DNA from: Psychrobacter sp. APC 3281
GTDB taxonomy: Bacteria; Pseudomonadota; Gammaproteobacteria; Pseudomonadales; Moraxellaceae
Direction of reading: 5' to 3'
DNA length: 64,000 nucleotides
Assembly: GCF_030407815.1 (NCBI RefSeq)
Contig: NZ_JASDCS010000010.1
Span: 1 to 64,000, forward strand
The notes under the pieces were generated by a model that did not search any database, was not told the DNA's origin, and worked only from the letters and a program-made list of their open reading frames with translations. Both the position numbers and the translations under genes were made by a program. Position 1 is the stretch's first letter, and each line of letters opens with the position of its first letter. This document shows, piece after piece, positions 59,295 to 64,000 of this stretch.

Positions 59295-60746
59295 ATGACG
59301 TATTTAGCGCCGCGGCAAGGGTTGTTTGCCATTATTCTTCTGGTTAGTTTTTGTTTGCAGACGCTGTTATTGGTCATTAGTACTGACCAACAGCTGAGCA
59401 ATAGTCGTGCGTTAAAAGGCGAGCAGATGGTCGCCCAGCTGATTGATGAAGCAAGGTTGTCTTTAGAAAATAAAGACCGTGTGAGTTTAAGCGTTATTGC
59501 CAACCGCTATACCAGCGAGCAAGACGTCACACGGATACTGATTAAAGACAACAACGATGATATCTTGGTGCCAGTAGGCAATGCGCCGATGCAGCAAGGT
59601 GACACTATTCGTCAAATCGCCACCAATGGCGATGCAGTTATCGGTAGCGTTGCGCTGACCCTAAAAGACGTCAGCAAAGGCGAGATTATCGCCATGCAAT
59701 GGCCGTTTGTTATTGGTACTATGCTGCTACATTTACTACTGTGGTTGATTTATGGTTACCTCGCTCGTCCGACCAAAGAGCAAATCAATGCATTAAGTCG
59801 AGATATCCAAGAGCTGTATCGCGACCAATATAGACCAGTCGATCAACGCGGCTATGACCGTGAACTTGAGCGCCAGTCAACGGGTCAATCAGCGTCTCAT
59901 TTAGCAGACAGTCAAGTAGCGACTGATAATACGGATAATGCTATAGATGACGAAGTGACTAATGCCCGCAAGTTTAATGTACATAATGAAGTGAACGAGT
60001 ATCTTAGAACCCAGCAAAACCAAGAGACAGGTAACGATACTGACAATCTAGTGAGTGCAGGTGAAGGTAGCGAAATAGCGGATACAGACGGTGTTGCTTC
60101 TCAAGCTGCCAGTCATACGTCTAAACTGTCTGCCACACGGTCCGTTGATAGCGTCAAAGTTCAAATTGTATTCCATGATGAGTTCAATATGCTTGAACGC
60201 CTTGCACCTGCGCAGCGTCTTCCGTATTTAGCACTCTGCACTCAGCTGCTCAATCAAGCCGTGACTGAGCTACTAAGACAGCCATTGCTGTTGGGTGTGA
60301 GTGCGATGAATGAAGCGCATTTCGAAGATAATGGCGCAAGTGTGGTACTAAAGGCTGATAATAGCCATGCAAAAGTGGCACTCGCAGGCGTAATGCTTGC
60401 CAAGCTATATTTAATGCTCAACAAAATTATCCACGACAAGCACATTGAGCTGTCGCGCTTTGCTTTGCCAGCGAAAGCGGGCGTGAGTGATGACGCGCAA
60501 TCGGAGCCAATGACCCATTTGCTCCAGAGTATCGGCAAAAAAGAGCAGCTATTAATATTATTGCCAAATGCCGGCCTCAAGCAAATCAGCAATCATGTAC
60601 AAGTACATAATATCATGCGCCCAACCACTGTCTATGAGCGTGAGTGTGCGATATTTGATGGGGCTAACGACTCATTGATTCAGCGTTTGGCTGATGTGCG
60701 CAACGCAGTTCTAATGATTGAAGATGAAGATGAGCTACACATTTAA
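59295..60746 (+). CDS. Two-helix membrane protein, Smp/AhpA (YtjB)-like
   Basis: 483 residues. An N-terminal membrane helix (about residues 10-28), a periplasmic segment of about 110 residues, and a second helix near 141-157 give the topology of the Smp/AhpA family, whose E. coli member is also divergent from serB. A long cytosolic part follows: a disordered acidic stretch (about 185-285), then a folded helical domain (VQIVFHDEFNMLERLAPAQR onwards) of about 190 residues not found in E. coli Smp (214 residues). The family link rests on topology and context. No ribosome binding site stands out. Confidence 0.7.
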   Translation: MTYLAPRQGLFAIILLVSFCLQTLLLVISTDQQLSNSRALKGEQMVAQLIDEARLSLENKDRVSLSVIANRYTSEQDVTRILIKDNNDDILVPVGNAPMQQGDTIRQIATNGDAVIGSVALTLKDVSKGEIIAMQWPFVIGTMLLHLLLWLIYGYLARPTKEQINALSRDIQELYRDQYRPVDQRGYDRELERQSTGQSASHLADSQVATDNTDNAIDDEVTNARKFNVHNEVNEYLRTQQNQETGNDTDNLVSAGEGSEIADTDGVASQAASHTSKLSATRSVDSVKVQIVFHDEFNMLERLAPAQRLPYLALCTQLLNQAVTELLRQPLLLGVSAMNEAHFEDNGASVVLKADNSHAKVALAGVMLAKLYLMLNKIIHDKHIELSRFALPAKAGVSDDAQSEPMTHLLQSIGKKEQLLILLPNAGLKQISNHVQVHNIMRPTTVYERECAIFDGANDSLIQRLADVRNAVLMIEDEDELHI

Positions 60747-60846
60747 TGCCGACTGTATTTGGTCATTTATATTACAATTGTCTGTTATATAGCCTACTGG
60801 ACTATCTTAATCGTAGAGTTGAAATGTACCATATTGCGAAAAAGGA

Positions 60847-60875
60847 TTGACAACATTCAATAGAGACTTTATAAG
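60847..60875 (+). promoter_or_regulatory. Near-consensus sigma-70 promoter
   Basis: Perfect TTGACA at 60847-60852, exactly 17 bases, then TATAAG (five of six) at 60870-60875. Transcription would begin near 60882, about 50 bases before the small acidic gene. Confidence 0.75.
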
Positions 60876-60932
60876 GCATATATATATTGATGTATTCTTA
60901 ATACCCTTGCCTAAAAATGATAGGAGTTTGTC

Positions 60933-61169
60933 ATGAGTGACGCTGATATTGACGACGATTTTGATGATGATTTTGTCGACGATGATGATGCAAAGATGGT
61001 TGAAGAAGCTGAGACGAGCGTACGTACACGTTTAAGTAGTCTTGAAAAACGTCGGCTAATCGATAACTTGCTAGAAGAAAAGCGTTTGGCTAAAGAGTTA
61101 AAAGACGATCTAGACGATATAGACAACTTCGATGAAGATGGCGATGATTGGGATGATGACGATTTTTAA
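60933..61169 (+). CDS. Small highly acidic protein
   Basis: 78 residues. Both ends are almost pure Asp (DDDFDDDFVDDDD near the start, DEDGDDWDDDDF at the end) around a basic-acidic helix, RLSSLEKRRLIDNLLEEKRLAKELKDDL. No signal peptide or membrane segment. The central helix recalls the small PA3496-like family named as a putative envelope integrity protein, but this is a weak resemblance. A strong promoter and TAGGAG before the ATG support a real, well-expressed gene. The acidic ends could mimic nucleic acid or bind cations; unproven. Confidence 0.8.
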   Translation: MSDADIDDDFDDDFVDDDDAKMVEEAETSVRTRLSSLEKRRLIDNLLEEKRLAKELKDDLDDIDNFDEDGDDWDDDDF

Positions 61170-61413
61170 TTTATCGTCGTCAGTCTTTTAAGCGGACTAA
61201 AGTGCTTTAATGATGAACCGTTAACTGGGTTGCCTGCTGTTTGGTGTTTTTTCTGCTCGCTCGCATCCAGTTATGTTCCATACTACTTACCTGATAGAGG
61301 TTGCTTAGCTTGAATGAGTTGAGCAGTCTTTACCCTCAAATTACCCGCCATCTGTCATTTAACCGATCGCTCATTGTGATTGACGACATCTATCTTTTAA
61401 GGAATACCAAATT

Positions 61414-61971
61414 ATGAGTAACCAACTAAGTTTTGATGAATTACTGGACTATTTGGACAATCAAGAAAGCCAGTTCGTGCTAGATAGTGTCGCAGCGCAT
61501 GGTTTTTTGACAGCGACAGTCATCGGTCGTCCATTGCCTAACTGGATGGATGCCCTGTTCGAAGGTCACGTAAGTGAGATTCCAGAAAACGTCATCGACG
61601 GTATTAAGCGCTGGCGCGATTCGATTATGGCTGAGCTAAAAAACGAGACGCCTATTGAATTACCATTTGGTGAAGATGCTGGCAACGAAGAAGTGGCGGT
61701 TGATTTCTCTGACGAGTCAGACATCGTTGCTTGGTCAATCGGTTTTGTCGATGCCATGTATGGTGACGAAGCAAGCGATTGGTTCGAAGATCAAGAAACG
61801 GCAGAAGACGTCGCGGTATTGACCTTGCCAATGATCGTACTAAGCGGTATCGATGATGAAGATCCAGAGCTGTCTGAGATGCGTAAAGACGAAGACAAAA
61901 TGGTACAGATGGCCAATAGCATCGAAGGCAATTTGACTGAGCTGTTTTTATTGTTTCATACCAACGATTAA
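61414..61971 (+). CDS. YecA/YgfB family (UPF0149) protein
   Basis: 185-residue acidic helical protein. UPF0149 landmarks: LDYLDNQE, DSVAAHGFLTATVIGRPLPNW, then WSIGFVDAMYG near residue 110 and LPMIVLSGIDDED. It lacks the C-terminal SEC-C zinc motif that longer YecA members carry, ending LTELFLLFHTND. Function unknown. AAGGA precedes the ATG by ten bases or so. A terminator follows. Confidence 0.88.
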   Translation: MSNQLSFDELLDYLDNQESQFVLDSVAAHGFLTATVIGRPLPNWMDALFEGHVSEIPENVIDGIKRWRDSIMAELKNETPIELPFGEDAGNEEVAVDFSDESDIVAWSIGFVDAMYGDEASDWFEDQETAEDVAVLTLPMIVLSGIDDEDPELSEMRKDEDKMVQMANSIEGNLTELFLLFHTND

Positions 61972-61978
61972 TATTGCT

Positions 61979-62009
61979 AAAAAACAGCGCTGCTAGCAGT
62001 GCTGTTTTT
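61979..62009 (+). terminator. Terminator after the UPF0149 gene
   Basis: A6-CAGCGCTG, loop CTAG, CAGTGCTG-T5; one wobble pair. Confidence 0.9.
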
Positions 62010-62079
62010 GTCTTATCTATGCTGTATCGCAGCGCTTTGGTTTACCATGTATTTTATAAGTCACCGATAAGGTCATCCT

Positions 62080-62511
62080 ATGACTGTGCAACTCTCTAAC
62101 CTTGAACACTTACCTAACTATCAAATTACTGAACGCCTAGACGTGGTGTACGGTAGTACCGTGCGTTCAAAGCACGTGGGCAAGGATCTGTTCGCTGGTT
62201 TAAAAAACATCGTTGGCGGTGAGCTGACGGCTTATACCGAGCTATTAGAAGAGTCACGTCAAGAAGCAATCGATCGTATGATTGTCAAAGCAGAGGCGCT
62301 CGGTGCTGATGCGGTGGTCGGTCTGCGTTTTTCGACTTCTAGTATTGCCCAAGGCGCCTCAGAGCTGTTTGTTTATGGTACGGCGGTCAAGGTCGCGCCG
62401 ATATCACAGCAGCAGTATCAAAACCCGCCAAGCGATCATTCTAATCAAAATACGAATACTCAGACCCAAGTCGCACCCGATGATTTACCGCGCTTCAATC
62501 CTTTTGGTTAG
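62080..62511 (+). CDS. YbjQ/UPF0145 family protein (first copy)
   Basis: 143 residues. The YbjQ pattern is clear: YGSTVRSKHVGKDLFAGLKN, then GGELTAYTELLEESRQEAI and ALGADAVVGLRFSTSSI, ending in a strand with LFVYGTAVKV. The family forms a pentameric dodecin-like fold of unknown function. The C-terminal 30 residues are Asn/Gln/Pro-rich. The stop is TAG; without it the frame would continue through a repeat into the next YbjQ gene. Confidence 0.9.
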   Translation: MTVQLSNLEHLPNYQITERLDVVYGSTVRSKHVGKDLFAGLKNIVGGELTAYTELLEESRQEAIDRMIVKAEALGADAVVGLRFSTSSIAQGASELFVYGTAVKVAPISQQQYQNPPSDHSNQNTNTQTQVAPDDLPRFNPFG

Positions 62512-62513
62512 TC

Positions 62514-62573
62514 CTATAATACTAAAAGCTACAATACTGAAAACTACAATACCAAATCCTATAATGCTAAAAG
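62514..62573 (+). repeat. 15-base tandem repeat, four units, between the YbjQ genes
   Basis: Four degenerate units beginning CTATAATACTAAAAG, CTACAATACTGAAAA, CTACAATACCAAATC and CTATAATGCTAAAAG. In the shared frame of both neighbouring genes they encode YNTKS, YNTEN, YNTKS, YNAKS. Confidence 0.9.
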
Positions 62574-62604
62574 CACCGATGCTTTTTATGATGAGAAACG
62601 TGCT

Positions 62605-63111
62605 ATGAATGATTCACTCACGCAAGTGCTCATCAATTATGGGCCGTTTGTCTTCTTATTCGCTGCTGGCTGGTTCTTTGGGTCACGCCATGAGCGTCAG
62701 CATTTGGCACAGCTAACAGTAGCAGAGCAAGCATTGGGCGATATTACTGTCTCAAGCGAACGTCTATACCGTCCCAAGTTAGCAGCGGGTAGTGAAGGCG
62801 AGCTGGTACTTGGTAGTGTCGTCATCGCTCAAGACTACTTCAAAATGATCATCGCTCGCGTATTAAGTGTCTTTGGCAAAAACTTAACCACCTATGAGAC
62901 TTTGCTAGATCGTGCCCGCCGCGAGGCCATTGTTCGTATGCGGACTGAGGCAAAAGCCAAAGGCTACACGCATATCTACGGGTTACGTCTTGAGGTAACC
63001 AATGTCAACCAATTAGGCAGTATGGTCGAAGCCATCGCCTACGGTACAGCTGTTATCAGTATCGACTATATTCACTCTACATCTGCTGTAAATCACAAAA
63101 CCTCCGCTTAA
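62605..63111 (+). CDS. Membrane-anchored YbjQ/UPF0145 family protein (second copy)
   Basis: 168 residues. An N-terminal hydrophobic helix (about residues 8-27, INYGPFVFLFAAGWFFGSRH) anchors a YbjQ domain with VLSVFGKNLTTYETLLDRARREAIVRM, YTHIYGLRLEVTNV and EAIAYGTAVISI. The ATG at 62605 has only a weak upstream GAGAA. The frame is open for 31 codons further upstream to the TAG of the first YbjQ gene, so the true N-terminus could be different. Confidence 0.85.
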   Translation: MNDSLTQVLINYGPFVFLFAAGWFFGSRHERQHLAQLTVAEQALGDITVSSERLYRPKLAAGSEGELVLGSVVIAQDYFKMIIARVLSVFGKNLTTYETLLDRARREAIVRMRTEAKAKGYTHIYGLRLEVTNVNQLGSMVEAIAYGTAVISIDYIHSTSAVNHKTSA

Positions 63112-63416
63112 ATCATTTCTACTTTTTTATCAAGTGTAAAAACCTATAATTGACTGACGAGTAGTCAGAAAAATCAAAACCATACACTTTTACAACGATA
63201 TACTGAATTTTGCCGTTCCGTTATTATTTCGGTTCGTAGTAACCAGTTTTACCAAAAATTGTCGGTTTAAAAAACACGACTGTATGGAAAGTGTCATATA
63301 AAGAGCTGACAACGTCGGTGGCTTTTACCCAAGATATCAGCAGGATTGGCTGATTGAGCATGACGAGGTTGTCATAAACCTGCCCGTGTAAGGGCTCTAT
63401 CTACAAGGATGTAGTT
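63112..63416 (+). other. Intergenic region before the BASS-family gene
   Basis: 305 bases with no gene. TATAAT near 63147 has no clear -35. Nothing else is recognised except AAGGA before the next start. Confidence 0.4.
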
Positions 63417-64000
63417 ATGGAAGGTGTTGAGTTAGTCACGTTTATAAATGCAAAAGTCATTCCCATTAGTATCTTTTTGATTATGATGGGAATGGGATTG
63501 TCCTTAGTTACCAATGATTTTAAGAGAGTCGTCAAATACCCTAAAGCAGTCGCCATAGGCTTGACCAATCAGCTAATATTCTTACCGTTGGTAGGTTTTG
63601 CTTTGGCAACCACCATGTCTCTCGAGCCAGAGTATGCCGTTGGGGTTATGTTGCTGGTACTGTGTCCTGGTGGCACGACATCGAATCTATTTACCTATTT
63701 AGCCAAAGGTGACGTCGCTCTTTCGGTCACCATGACCGCTATTGCCAGTGTCATTACCGTATTTACCATCCCTATCGTCCTCAGTTTTTCGCTCGTATAC
63801 TTCATGGGTGCGGGTAGTGAGTTTCAGTTGCCAGTGGTCAAGACCATGGTCAGCCTAATTGCTCTGACTATCTTACCCGTCAGTATTGGTATGTTGATCA
63901 AACGCTACGCGCCTAACGCGGCAGATAAGGGACAAGTGATGGTGTCTCGTTTTGGCGTGATATTTTTGAGCTTCTTGGTACTTTTCTTAAGCTATGTGCA
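63417..64000 (+). CDS. Bile acid:sodium symporter (BASS) family protein, partial
   Basis: The N-terminal 194 residues of a polytopic membrane transporter that runs off the window. It starts MEGVELVTFINAKVIPIS and shows IGLTNQLIFLPLVGFALA and the BASS signature LCPGGTTSNLFTYLAKGD followed by VALSVTMTAIASVITVFTIP. These carriers move organic acids or steroids with sodium; substrate unknown. AAGGA lies seven bases before the ATG. Confidence 0.9.
   Translation, partial: MEGVELVTFINAKVIPISIFLIMMGMGLSLVTNDFKRVVKYPKAVAIGLTNQLIFLPLVGFALATTMSLEPEYAVGVMLLVLCPGGTTSNLFTYLAKGDVALSVTMTAIASVITVFTIPIVLSFSLVYFMGAGSEFQLPVVKTMVSLIALTILPVSIGMLIKRYAPNAADKGQVMVSRFGVIFLSFLVLFLSYV

Noticed and set aside
62282..62608. 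Alternative-frame 108-codon stretch overlapping both YbjQ genes
   Set aside because: It ends in an ATGA overlap with the second YbjQ start, but its translation lacks any family pattern and it lies mostly inside the first YbjQ gene in another frame.

Overview
The window reads as a contiguous chromosomal segment of a gammaproteobacterium of the Moraxellaceae, most probably Psychrobacter. This is inferred from the gene order (tuf, tRNA-Trp, secE-nusG, rplKAJL-rpoBC; mrcA divergent from pilMNOPQ-aroK-aroB-SPOR), a moderate-to-low GC look, and the protein style (Moraxellaceae-like RpoB/RpoC, DUF6586 and SCP2 proteins). No species call can be made without a database.

Layout. 1-13.6 kb: the end of tuf with its terminator, a tRNA-Trp with its own promoter, secE-nusG, ribosomal proteins L11, L1, L10 and L7/L12 with long leader regions, then rpoB and rpoC (TTG start), closed by a terminator. 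13.7-25.8 kb: a DUF6586 protein, penicillin-binding protein 1A on the minus strand, the divergent type IV pilus assembly operon pilMNOPQ, shikimate genes aroK and aroB, and a SPOR-domain membrane protein. 26.6-32.7 kb: both glutamate synthase subunits, preceded by about 860 bases without a gene. 33-41.5 kb: an accessory-looking stretch with a FUSC-type membrane protein, an orphan PotD-type lipoprotein, an SDR enzyme, a Cof-type HAD phosphatase, a secreted PEBP-like protein, two tandem BLUF-like genes and a SEC-C zinc protein. 41.6-54.7 kb: parC, a YfbK-like VWA lipoprotein, tandem fadD genes, rph, two small envelope proteins, hemJ and bioB. 54.9-64 kb: an SCP2-like protein, a small membrane protein, a DUF368 (PopT-type) transporter, serB with a divergent Smp/AhpA-like membrane protein, a very acidic small protein with a near-consensus promoter, a YecA/UPF0149 protein, two YbjQ-family genes in one frame separated by a single amber codon, and the start of a bile acid:sodium symporter-family gene.

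How it works together. Most of the window is housekeeping: transcription and translation machinery, envelope and pilus assembly, ammonia assimilation, fatty acid activation, serine, biotin, heme and aromatic biosynthesis. The stretches most worth a second look are: (1) the duplicated BLUF-like cassette at 38.8-40.3 kb, where each copy carries the same inverted-repeat operator candidate at the same distance from its start codon and a near-identical terminator, and where the flavin-contacting Asn appears to be lost; (2) the two YbjQ genes at 62-63 kb, joined in frame by a four-unit 15-base repeat and split only by TAG; (3) a start-less coding-like remnant built on a 15-base repeat near 59.1 kb; and (4) the AT-rich SEC-C protein with extra Cys/His motifs at 40.3-41.5 kb. 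No insertion sequence, prophage, CRISPR array or rRNA was seen.
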